Shown piece after piece: positions 45,165-52,607 of a DNA stretch of 64,000 nt. Within the stretch, counting starts at the first letter, position 1. The number at the start of each line of letters is the position of its first letter. The notes under the pieces are model-generated. The model had not been told where the DNA came from and ran no database searches. It saw only the letters and a list, made by a program, of their open reading frames with translations. The stretch is from ATX-6F1 sp943369485 (GTDB taxonomy: Bacteria > Cyanobacteriota > Cyanobacteriia > PCC-6307 > Cyanobiaceae). A program made the translations under genes and the position numbers. The stretch is taken from the NCBI GenBank assembly GCA_943369485.1, contig CALRNH020000003.1:62001-126000 (forward strand). Direction: 5' to 3'.

Positions 45165-45350
45165 TGCGGTGATCGTGCCTTCCTTCCAACTCCGAGAGAG
45201 TACCGGGTTTCGATGCAACCCATTCCGGAACCATGCCGGTGATCGGTAACCGACGAAGATGGAGGACAACACGTTCATCCAACAGCGGCCCTGCTTTGTC
45301 CCACCGGCAGGGCGGATTAGCTTGATCTGACCCTCTCGCTGTCGGCTCCG

Positions 45351-46094
45351 ATGCGTGCTCCACTTGCCGTTTGCGTCGCTGGCCTCCTGGCGATCAGCCT
45401 TCCGGCAGCGGGCGCCCTGGCCCAGGTGGCGGTCGAGAGCCGGAGGGTCACGTTCCCTGCTGGAGCCAGTTCCGCCCTGCTCAAGGGCCAGCTCAAGGGC
45501 GACCAGACCGTCGACTACAAACTGCGGGCCGGCGCCGGTCAGACCCTGACGGTGGAACTCAAGGGCTCCAATCTGCAGAACTACTTCAACGTCATGGCAG
45601 CGGGCACTGACAACGCCCTGTTCATCGGCAGCAGCTCCGGCAACCGCTACAGCGGGCCCCTGCCCAGCGATGGTGACGTCAGGGTGCGTGTGTACATGAT
45701 GCGCCCGGCGGCGCGCCGCAACGAAACCAGCACCTACAGCCTGAAGGTGGGGATCGGCGGTGCTCCCCTCGCCCCCGTGCCCGCCTCCCGCGATGCCCTG
45801 ATCCCCGGCACTCCCTATCACGCCTCAGCGGAGGTGCCCTGCGTCACGGGCAGCAGTGATAAGGCCACCCGCTGCAAGGCCTCCGTGATCCGCCGGGCCA
45901 ACAACAGCGCCACGGTGGTGGTCACGATCCCCGGGGGCCAGAAGCGGCAGTTCCTGTTCGTGAAGGGCAAGGCCGTCGCTTCCGATCAGCCCGAGAAGCT
46001 CTCGGTGCAGCGGCGTGGTGATGTGTCGGTGCTGCTTCTTGGGGAGAACCTCGAGCGCTATGAGATTGTCGATGCCCTTGTGGTGGGTGGCTGA
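45351..46094 (+). CDS. Exported hypothetical protein with beta-rich (lysozyme-inhibitor-like) N-terminal domain
   Basis: 247 residues. Signal peptide ending GALA-QVA, then a beta-rich domain (about 27-140) of the form VTFPAGASSALLKGQLKGDQ, YKLRAGAGQTLTVELKGSN, followed by SSGNRYSGPLPSDGDVRVRV and TSTYSLKVGIG. This pattern is shared by bacterial pre-peptidase-like and g-type lysozyme inhibitor domains. The second half (about 155-247) has two cysteines (VPCVTGSSDKATRCKA) and is unknown. Predicted periplasmic. The next gene starts 14 bases downstream. Confidence 0.72.
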   Translation: MRAPLAVCVAGLLAISLPAAGALAQVAVESRRVTFPAGASSALLKGQLKGDQTVDYKLRAGAGQTLTVELKGSNLQNYFNVMAAGTDNALFIGSSSGNRYSGPLPSDGDVRVRVYMMRPAARRNETSTYSLKVGIGGAPLAPVPASRDALIPGTPYHASAEVPCVTGSSDKATRCKASVIRRANNSATVVVTIPGGQKRQFLFVKGKAVASDQPEKLSVQRRGDVSVLLLGENLERYEIVDALVVGG

Positions 46095-46108
46095 GGCGTC
46101 AGCCCTCG

Positions 46109-46615
46109 ATGAGGGATGACGCCGTGAATCGCGCATTGGCTGGCCTGTCCGCCCTGCTCCTGTCGATGACGGGAGTGCCCTCTCGTTCCATCCCCCCGCC
46201 CCCACCCGACGACGTCCGGGTGGTGAAGTTGCTGGATGGGAACACGATCATCGTCACCCCCTACGGCGATCCGTTCACGGTGCGGCTGGCCTGCATCCAT
46301 GCCCCGTCGCTCCATCAGGGCACCGCTGGCCGGGCCGCCCGGGCAGCCCTGGAGAGCCTGCTCCCACCCGGCGTTTGGGTGACGCTATCGACACGCAGCA
46401 AGGCCGCTGACGGAGTCGATTTGGCTGAGATCATTCCCGTTGGCGCCACCGTGCCGGTCAACCTGAGCCTGGTGCAGGCCGGCATGGCGGCGCCGGATCG
46501 CAAAGCCTCGAGCCCGTGCAATCAAGCGAGCTACAGAGAAGCGGAGCTGAGCGCCAGAACCAGGAGACTCGGACTCTGGGGACCATTGCAGGGCATCCGA
46601 TCGATGGGGCACTGA
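46109..46615 (+). CDS. Staphylococcal-nuclease-like (SNase) protein, apparently catalytically degenerate
   Basis: 168 residues. Possible signal segment at about 9-25, Pro-rich linker, then an SNase OB-fold: VVKLLDGNTIIVTPYGDPFTVRLACIHAPS, LESLLPPGVWVTLS, VPVNLSLVQAGMA and a last helix EAELSARTRRLGLWG. The family's Arg in VRLACI is kept. The Glu of the usual DAPE motif is Ser, and the segment normally carrying the second catalytic Arg (YGR) reads DGVDLAEI. Nuclease activity is therefore doubtful. Follows the exported hypothetical gene closely. Confidence 0.7.
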   Translation: MRDDAVNRALAGLSALLLSMTGVPSRSIPPPPPDDVRVVKLLDGNTIIVTPYGDPFTVRLACIHAPSLHQGTAGRAARAALESLLPPGVWVTLSTRSKAADGVDLAEIIPVGATVPVNLSLVQAGMAAPDRKASSPCNQASYREAELSARTRRLGLWGPLQGIRSMGH

Positions 46616-47151
46616 ACCAGTAGCGCTTCAAAGCCAGGGATGATCCTCGACCAAAGCCTCGCGCGCTGGCTGCTTCAGCGAGGTCTCCTACCGAAGGCGG
46701 CTGAAAGCCTGACGCAGCTGCCCGAGACCTGACAGCGGATCGACTCCCCATAGAATGATTCCGGTGGTGGAGGGATCGCCTGGGCGTCGAGAGTGTTCAG
46801 GCCCCCTGCCAGAATCAACGGCACAATTGATAACAGCCACACTCTCATGGTGCAGAGGGCTTTCTAGAACGGCGTCTGGCTGGCAGGGCGTTGTGGGGGA
46901 TCACAGTCGCGATGAATAGGAAGCGATCATCAACAGTTGTGTCTCCGGCATCTACATGAAGGAGTCGCCGATAGCGAAGAGCAAGCTGTTGCAAAAGCTG
47001 CAATATTGACATTTTACTAGAATGAATGGGATGCTGCTGTTCATGCCAAATTCCCATCCTAGGATGGGTCCGCTGCATATCTTCTGCGAAAGCAGTGATT
47101 AAGTGCTGCAGCAAGCAGGTCTGCTCACATCATTCCAAGGGAGTTTTTAGT
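46616..47151. other. Intergenic stretch without a supported gene
   Basis: About 536 bases, more AT-rich toward its right half. A minus-strand frame of 89 codons at 46845-47114 (starting MLQHLITAFAEDM) is open but has no ribosome binding site, family or signal peptide that I recognise. AATATTGACATTTTACTAG near 47001-47020 could be part of a promoter. AAGGGAG before the ATG at 47152 is a good ribosome binding site for the next gene. Confidence 0.4.
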
Positions 47152-47610
47152 ATGAAACACGGCAAACACATCTTGGCTGTTGCCGCTGCCGCTGCTGCGA
47201 TCGGACTGTTTCTACCGCTCGCATCCCATGCCATTGATTCAGCGTATGCCAAGAAGCTTGAGAAGTCTGGCTGCACCCAGGTGACCGAAATGAAGGGGTG
47301 CGACATCAACAAAACGAAAGCAGAAAACGCCAAAGCCGGTTTCGGTACTGCTGGAACCGCGACTTCTCCCTACGCTGGCCAGTGGGTCGCCAGAAATGTC
47401 GATGGGCGAACGGTATCTACGATTCGCGTCGATGGTAAGAATAAGGTCATGGTGAATGGAAAATCTGTTTCCAGCAAACTCACTGACGGTGCCCTGATGT
47501 TCAAAGTTGGCTTCATCACCTACACAATTCAAGGCGATCCGCGCCTCACGAATGAGAATAGCTGGTTCGATTCCGACGCGCAAACGACAGGCCCGATCCG
47601 CCGCCAGTAA
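47152..47610 (+). CDS. Small exported hypothetical protein
   Basis: 152 residues. Signal peptide with a basic start and an alanine-rich core ending SHA-IDS; the mature part has two cysteines (KSGCTQVTEMKGCDINK) and two short beta-rich repeats: RNVDGRTVSTIRVDGKNKVM and VGFITYTIQGDPRL. Good ribosome binding site (AAGGGAG, 8-9 bases before ATG). Codon use is less GC-biased than that of housekeeping neighbours. No family recognised. Predicted periplasmic or secreted. Confidence 0.72.
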   Translation: MKHGKHILAVAAAAAAIGLFLPLASHAIDSAYAKKLEKSGCTQVTEMKGCDINKTKAENAKAGFGTAGTATSPYAGQWVARNVDGRTVSTIRVDGKNKVMVNGKSVSSKLTDGALMFKVGFITYTIQGDPRLTNENSWFDSDAQTTGPIRRQ

Positions 47611-48545
47611 TCCTGGGCTGATTCCAGGTTCAGCAGGGGCCGTGCTCCTGCTGTTCCCGCGTGATCACCCACGACTGCGATTCATTACATAGTGCGAATA
47701 GCCAGCACTCATGTTCTACGAGTCGACTCCAATCGGGACATCCTTTCAAAGTGGATCACTTCCGTTTGGCGCCAGCCCGCAAGGCTTCCAGATCAAAGCA
47801 GGCTATCAAGTGCAAGCGCGCATGCTGAAACGATCCACGCCACCGAGCGTCCAGTCGTGCTGTCGTGAGGCTCCACTGAAACAGGCATCAACTCTGAACG
47901 TGAAAGGATCACGAGAATGACCGAAACCAGCAACAGCGCTGCTGACGCCCGTGCGGAAATCTGAGGACGCCAACGCTGCAGGATATGTGCTCCCCACCGG
48001 CCTGCTCCAGCCAAGAGAACAAGCATCACCAACCAATACCACTACAATCACGCTGAGCCAGATGACAGGTCCATCGGCAAGGCGAAGAGTGCAAGTGCCC
48101 CGAGTCTGTTGCGACAGCTATAGGAGATTAAGACCGCTCCCAGCCACCAGATCACGAGTCCAATGGCCATCCAACCAGCAGATGCCATTGCATTCATTGT
48201 TCAGGCAAGCAGCCTGTTGAGCTGTGGGCATCCACATATCTCTGCACTGCAGGTGAAGTCACACACTTTGGGAAAGTGGCGAAGCTGAGGGATCAGAGCA
48301 TCGACCTGGCAACAGCTTCCCGCTGAAATGATGAGTAGAGGCAACAGGAACTGCGGTGATGCCAGAGCCTGTGGTTGCTGTTGATTTCTTTTCAAGTTGA
48401 GGCCGTGATGCAGCGAGGAACGCATCAAGTGGCCGGCCTCGCTGCAGCCGAATAGGTCGTTCGGTGGGGATCCCTGCCGCCATCAATGGGTCGTGGAACC
48501 CTGCTCGCGGAAGTAACGACGAATGGCATCCTCGGCAACACCGAC
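47611..48545. other. Gene-poor 0.9-kb stretch with possible gene decay
   Basis: No intact gene is convincing here. Base composition is less GC-rich than the flanks. The only coding-like signal is the broken minus-strand membrane protein described separately at 47793-48197. The part from 48200 to 48545 shows no recognisable gene, repeat or RNA. Confidence 0.45.
47793..48197 (-). pseudogene. Possible decayed small membrane protein gene
   Basis: From an ATG at 48197 the minus strand reads 49 codons with a membrane-like helix (GWMAIGLVIWWLGAVLISYS) to a stop at 48048. A shifted frame then continues with hydrophobic sequence (VMLVLLAGAGRWGAHILQRW, later SAALLLVSVILVILSR). Two or more frame changes would be needed to join them. 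No family recognised; may be chance in partly hydrophobic codon usage. Confidence 0.22.
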
Positions 48546-49073
48546 CTAGGCAGCCTTACAGGCAGATGTCTTACTGAAGTACTTCCCTGCCTTGTTGAAA
48601 TTGACCCGGCAACCACCATCAAATTTCACCTGATGAATGCCCAAGAGGAGGGGGACAATCTCGGGTGGGTTTTCTGTGGCAGATCCGCTCCCCGGAGAGG
48701 CGCTGCCGCTTTTTGCGCCCTTCGAGTAGGGGGCTGTATCCCAGAAGACAAAGATCGACTGCTTTTCCAGCCGGTAAACCTGTCCGCGATTGGCCTCAAG
48801 CATCTCGCGCTTGGCAGGCTCACCTCGCTCATCAAAGTAGGCGTCCGGCGTGCTCTCATTGGGCTTGAGCTCGATCCTTCTACCGTTCTTGAGTTGGATG
48901 CTCACGAAGCCCTGTCGCTGCGAAAAGGTACAGAGCCCAGAGGAGGTGGCCTTGTCCTCACCTGCAGGAAAAACATCACAACGGGCATCGACGGTGTCGG
49001 CCAATGCTGGCGATGCGACGGCTAGAGCAGCAAAGCTCAGCAGGGAGGCGGCAAGAATCTGGAGTCGCTTCAT
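48546..49073 (-). CDS. Exported hypothetical protein
   Basis: 175 residues. Signal peptide MKRLQILAASLLSFAALAVA ending PALA-DTV, then a compact domain with four cysteines (DARCDVFPAG, SSGLCTFSQRQGFVSI, DGGCRVNF, KTSACKAA), possibly two disulfides. A Gly/Ser/Pro-rich loop (SGSASPGSGSATEN) splits it. Sequence IELKPNESTPDAYFDERGEP recalls small periplasmic proteins of unknown function. Start chosen at the signal peptide; an earlier in-frame start would add 49 unlikely residues. Confidence 0.75.
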   Translation of the reverse strand: MKRLQILAASLLSFAALAVASPALADTVDARCDVFPAGEDKATSSGLCTFSQRQGFVSIQLKNGRRIELKPNESTPDAYFDERGEPAKREMLEANRGQVYRLEKQSIFVFWDTAPYSKGAKSGSASPGSGSATENPPEIVPLLLGIHQVKFDGGCRVNFNKAGKYFSKTSACKAA

Positions 49074-49649
49074 AGTGAATGGCTTTAGGGACGCCAATTT
49101 ACAATGGTGTCCCAGTTCGCTTCGCTCCGGTGTTGGTTTCAGGAATTGGACTAACCCCTTGGCGAGAGACAGTTTTATTGCTCCAAAGGAGATGCCCTTG
49201 ACTAGGCAATGACTGACCAATAGGGATCTGATACAGCATCTAGCATCCAGACGAAGAAGACAGGGGCAATTGTTTTTTAACAGTTTTCATTGGGAGACTG
49301 CCGGCTTCTCATCTGGGGCGATCAGCCTGGTGTTCCCGCGCCGGTGTGGGTCGAGCTGGTATCCACAGCCAGAAGAGTCAACGCAGACGCACCAGAGAGC
49401 AATCGGCCCGTTGGTTGAAGATTGAAGGTTCAAATGAAGGTTCAAAGTTGATGGCGTAAGGCCGGGGTTGCATCGCCAGGGCATCAACCCCGCCCTTGGC
49501 GGCGTTCTCAACCTGATCGAGTCTCAGGCCCGCCGGGGCGGGCCAGGCAGCTGACCAACAGCCTGTGGAGCGGCCCAATCTGCTCGCAACCTGACGGATC
49601 GTTGGCCGAGAACCCTTGGTAGGGTTGCTGCCAAGCGCTCCAGAGTTCC
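49074..49649. other. Intergenic stretch without a supported gene
   Basis: About 576 bases. Nothing convincing is coded on either strand; the minus-strand frame with GGVDALAMQPRPYAIN has no start or family. The stretch includes an AT-rich segment near 49270 (GTTTTTTAAC) and the 12-base tandem repeat listed separately. Confidence 0.4.
49422..49445. repeat. 12-base perfect tandem repeat
   Basis: TGAAGGTTCAAA occurs twice in immediate succession. Each unit contains the partial dyad TTGAA/TTCAA. Non-coding context; could be a small duplication or a weak operator-like site. Confidence 0.7.
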
Positions 49650-49871
49650 GTGCGTCGTTTGCTGATCCTGCCCCTGCTGGCGATTCCGTTGGCCTCTCCG
49701 GCGGCCCTGGCCCAGGCCAGCTGCAAAGCCACCAAGGTGTTCAAGGGTGAGGCCCCTTCGGCGATCGTGCAGCAGGCCTTCGCCGAGCGCTTCGATCGAC
49801 CGATCAAGGCGGTGGCCTGCAACGACGACGGCACCTGCACCCAGACCTGGGGCAAGAACTGCCAGTCCTGA
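49650..49871 (+). CDS. Very small exported hypothetical protein
   Basis: 73 residues from a GTG. Clear signal peptide MRRLLILPLLAIPLASPAAL ending ALA-QAS, then about 50 residues with four cysteines (ASCKATKVF, AVACNDDGTCTQTWGKNCQS), suggesting a disulfide-bonded mini-protein. No family recognised. It stands alone between gene-poor DNA and a DUF308 gene in the opposite direction. Confidence 0.6.
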   Translation: MRRLLILPLLAIPLASPAALAQASCKATKVFKGEAPSAIVQQAFAERFDRPIKAVACNDDGTCTQTWGKNCQS

Positions 49872-49936
49872 GGCTTCCAGGGGCCCCGGTCCCCGATGGC
49901 GATCTGGGCCGTGGCTCGGCCTCCGCTCCCGCCGGC

Positions 49937-50446
49937 TCAGGCGGCGGGAGCAGTGGGTGCCGTGAGCAGGTTGATCGCCGAGAAGAACAGGGCCACGCCG
50001 AACAGGGTGCCGATCGCCCAGAGGCTGTCGCTCGGCCACTCGGCCACCAGCAGCCCGCCCAGCAAGGCCGTCACCACCCCATCGACGATCACCAGCCCCC
50101 GGGCCGCCCCGGCCCCGGAAGCGGCGCCCGCCAGCTCCATCACCCCCTCGAACACCAGCAGCAGGCCGGCCAGCAGGGTCAGGCTCACCTCGCTGTCGAC
50201 CGGGTGGATCAGGATCCAGACACCGGTGGCCACGTAGAAGAGGCTGGAGAGTCCGCGGAACACCTTGCCGTTCAGCTCCGCCTCGCCGGTGAGCCGCAGC
50301 AACTGGGCCACCCCGGCCGCGATCGCCACCCCGCCGATGGCGATCGTCAGCGCCGTCGCCGAGACGAACGGCAGCACGATCGAGAGACCGGCGGCCAGCA
50401 ACAGCAGCAGCGCCGTGATCCAGCGCAGGGTGGGATTCGAGGTCAT
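49937..50446 (-). CDS. HdeD-like DUF308 membrane protein
   Basis: 169 residues with six hydrophobic segments in the paired arrangement of HdeD/DUF308 proteins: TLRWITALLLLLAAGLSIVL, TIAIGGVAIAAGVAQLL, RGLSSLFYVATGVWILIHP, LTLLAGLLLVFEGVMELAG, VIVDGVVTALLGGLLVAEWP and a final helix. HdeD is linked to acid resistance in E. coli; here the role is unknown. ATG chosen matches the family N-terminus. The divergent oxidase operon begins 130 bases away. Confidence 0.85.
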   Translation of the reverse strand: MTSNPTLRWITALLLLLAAGLSIVLPFVSATALTIAIGGVAIAAGVAQLLRLTGEAELNGKVFRGLSSLFYVATGVWILIHPVDSEVSLTLLAGLLLVFEGVMELAGAASGAGAARGLVIVDGVVTALLGGLLVAEWPSDSLWAIGTLFGVALFFSAINLLTAPTAPAA

Positions 50447-50575
50447 TGCGCTGGTCAGAAGGCAGGCCGGATTCAGCCTAGGAGCCTTAACCGTGAAGGC
50501 TTTTGGTGACATTGGCCGCCCTGGCCTGCGACTTCGGACACACTGTGGTGACGCGTGACCAGGCGGAAGCGGTCG

Positions 50576-51073
50576 ATGCTCGAGCTACTGCCGGCCCTCA
50601 ACGACCACAACCTGCCGTGGCCCGACACCCTGCACCCGATCGTGGTCCACTTCGTGATCGCCTCGGCCCTGATGGTGGTCGTGTTCGATCTGATCGCCCT
50701 GGTGGCTCGGCGTCCGGAGCTGCTGGAGGTGAGTTTCTGGAACCTGCTGGTGTCCACCGCCACCATCTTCGTGGCGATCATCATTGGCCAGATCGAAGCC
50801 GGCCTGGCCAACCCCTACGGCGCCTCGCGGGAACTGCTCAACCAGCACACCACCCTGGGCTGGGCCCTGGCGGGAGTGCTCTCGGTGCTCACGGCCTGGC
50901 GCTACGTGATCCGGCTGCGGGATCCCAAGCATCTCCCCGTGGCCTTTCTCGGCGCGGGCGCCTTGCTCAGCGCCCTGGTGGTGGTGCAGGTGGTGCTGGG
51001 GGATCGACTGATCTGGGTCTACGGCCTGCACACGGTGCCGGTGGTGGATGCCCTGCGACGGGGGCTGGTCTGA
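50576..51073 (+). CDS. DUF2231 membrane protein, first gene of the alternative oxidase operon
   Basis: 165 residues with four membrane helices. LPWPDTLHPIVVHFVIASAL near the N-terminus is the DUF2231 signature, with histidines possibly binding haem or metal, followed by LLNQHTTLGWALAGVLSV. DUF2231 pairs commonly precede ctaCDE genes of the alternative respiratory oxidase in cyanobacteria. The ATG is chosen at MLELLPALND. Its stop overlaps the start of the second DUF2231 gene (TGATG). Confidence 0.85.
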   Translation: MLELLPALNDHNLPWPDTLHPIVVHFVIASALMVVVFDLIALVARRPELLEVSFWNLLVSTATIFVAIIIGQIEAGLANPYGASRELLNQHTTLGWALAGVLSVLTAWRYVIRLRDPKHLPVAFLGAGALLSALVVVQVVLGDRLIWVYGLHTVPVVDALRRGLV

Positions 51074-51660
51074 TGAGCCCTGAGCTGGCCCTTGGCCCCA
51101 ACGGCCTGCCCTACGGCCTGCCGATCCATCCCAACCTGGTGCACCTGAGCATCGGTCTCTATGCCGTCGCCATCGGCTTCGACATCATCGGCGCCCTTTA
51201 CCCCTTCGAGAAACGGCTGTTCCGTTTCCTGGCCCTGCCGGTCACCCGCGCAGGCTTCCACGATGTGGGCTGGTACAACCTGCTGGCCAGCGCCCTGTTC
51301 AGCTTCTTCACCGTGGCGAGCGGCTTCTACGAGATCTTGCTGGCGGAGCCCCTGGCCGGGGTCACCAGTGCCTTCGGACTCGGCAGCCAGGTGACGATGC
51401 TCTGGCACGGGGTGGGTGGTGTCGCCCTGCTGCTGCTGATCGCGCTGATGGCGATCTGGCGCGGCTTCCAGCGCTTCGCCTGGCGCAAGGACATGGGCCG
51501 CCAGGTGCAGTGGAGCTACCTGCTGGCCGGCCTGGGCATCGCCGTGCTGATGGGGTTGCACGGCACCCTCGGGGCCCAGCTGGCGGCGGAGTTCGGGGTG
51601 CACATCACGGCGGCCCAGTTGCTGGCCGCTGGCGCTGACCTGCGGGAGGCGTTGCCGTGA
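51073..51660 (+). CDS. Second DUF2231 membrane protein of the alternative oxidase operon
   Basis: 195 residues, four membrane helices. YGLPIHPNLVHLSIGLYAVA is the DUF2231-type His-Pro motif, and FHDVGWYNLLASALFSFFTV and MLWHGVGGVALLLLIALMA provide further conserved histidines. It is the longer partner of the preceding protein; the two may form a membrane haem or quinol-binding module for the oxidase. The stop overlaps the GTG start of ctaC. Confidence 0.85.
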   Translation: MSPELALGPNGLPYGLPIHPNLVHLSIGLYAVAIGFDIIGALYPFEKRLFRFLALPVTRAGFHDVGWYNLLASALFSFFTVASGFYEILLAEPLAGVTSAFGLGSQVTMLWHGVGGVALLLLIALMAIWRGFQRFAWRKDMGRQVQWSYLLAGLGIAVLMGLHGTLGAQLAAEFGVHITAAQLLAAGADLREALP

Positions 51661-52604
51661 TCCGCGCCCTGCTGCTCACCGTGTGGTTGGTGTTGCTGGT
51701 GCTGGCCAGCCTCTGGATGGGGGATCAGTCCTACCGCTGGTTCCCCGTGCAGGCCTCCAATGCGGCGCCCCTGGTGGATGGCCTGTTCAGCCTGGAGACC
51801 GCCATCGGCACCTTCGTGTTTCTCGGGGTGCTCTCGGTGCTGGTCTGGGTGCTGCTGTTCAACCGAGCCGAGAAGTACGACCAGGAGGACGGCCCCCCGC
51901 TGGAGGGCAACACCAGCCTGGAGATCGTCTGGACGGTGATTCCGCTGGTGGTCGTGATGGCGATCGCGGTGGTGAGCATCCGCGTGAACCGGCAGCTGGG
52001 GGTGCTGGGACCGATGGAACACGTGCACGGGGCGAGAGCTGCGGCTGGGGCTGGGTCTGGGGCGGTGATCGAGGCCGTGGCCCGTGGCCCCGCAGCCGCC
52101 GCAGGCCTTGCCCCCCTGAGGGTTGAGGTGATCGCCCGCCAGTGGTCGTGGGAGTTCCGCTATCCCGAGGCGCAGGTCTCCTCCACCGAGCTGCATCTGC
52201 CCTTGGATCAGCCCGTCACCTTCGAACTCACCTCCCCGGATGTGCTGCATGGCTTCTACGTACCGGCCTTTCGGCTCAAGCAGGACGTGGTGCCCGGCCG
52301 TGCGATTGATTTCTCACTCACCCCCACCCGCAGTGGCCGGTACCGGCTGAGGGATTCCCAGTTCAGCGGTGCCTGGTTCGCCGCCAACCAGGCCGATGTG
52401 GTGGTGGAGCCTCCCGAAGCCTTCGCCTCCTGGCTCGTGGCCGCCAACCAGCAGCCCCTGCAACCGGGACTGAGCCAGGCCGTCGTGGAGGCCGAGAGGC
52501 TCGCGCGTCAGCCGGCGGGGGGGATCCGCTGGGCCACGGTGCCCCCCGCTCCGCCGCCCCTGGTGAATGTTCCAGGCTCCTCCTCCCTCCCCCACGACGC
52601 CTGA
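51657..52604 (+). CDS. ctaC: Alternative oxidase subunit II (CtaC-type) lacking the Cu-A site
   Basis: 315 residues. Two N-terminal membrane helices, the conserved LEIVWTVIPLVVV, aromatic motif ARQWSWEFRYPE, and the cupredoxin domain with SPDVLHGFYVPAFRLKQDVVPG. The Cu-A binding loop that should contain two cysteines, Glu, His and Met reads DSQFSGAWFAANQADVVV; the entire protein has no cysteine. This matches the cyanobacterial ARTO type of subunit II, which cannot take electrons from cytochrome c by Cu-A and is thought to use another donor such as quinol. C-terminal Pro-rich tail. GTG start inside the upstream stop. Confidence 0.9.
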   Translation: MIRALLLTVWLVLLVLASLWMGDQSYRWFPVQASNAAPLVDGLFSLETAIGTFVFLGVLSVLVWVLLFNRAEKYDQEDGPPLEGNTSLEIVWTVIPLVVVMAIAVVSIRVNRQLGVLGPMEHVHGARAAAGAGSGAVIEAVARGPAAAAGLAPLRVEVIARQWSWEFRYPEAQVSSTELHLPLDQPVTFELTSPDVLHGFYVPAFRLKQDVVPGRAIDFSLTPTRSGRYRLRDSQFSGAWFAANQADVVVEPPEAFASWLVAANQQPLQPGLSQAVVEAERLARQPAGGIRWATVPPAPPPLVNVPGSSSLPHDA

Positions 52605-52607
52605 GCG

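Noticed and set aside
46845..47114. Minus-strand frame of 89 codons
   Set aside because: No ribosome binding site, signal or family recognised; kept only as a note in the intergenic entry.
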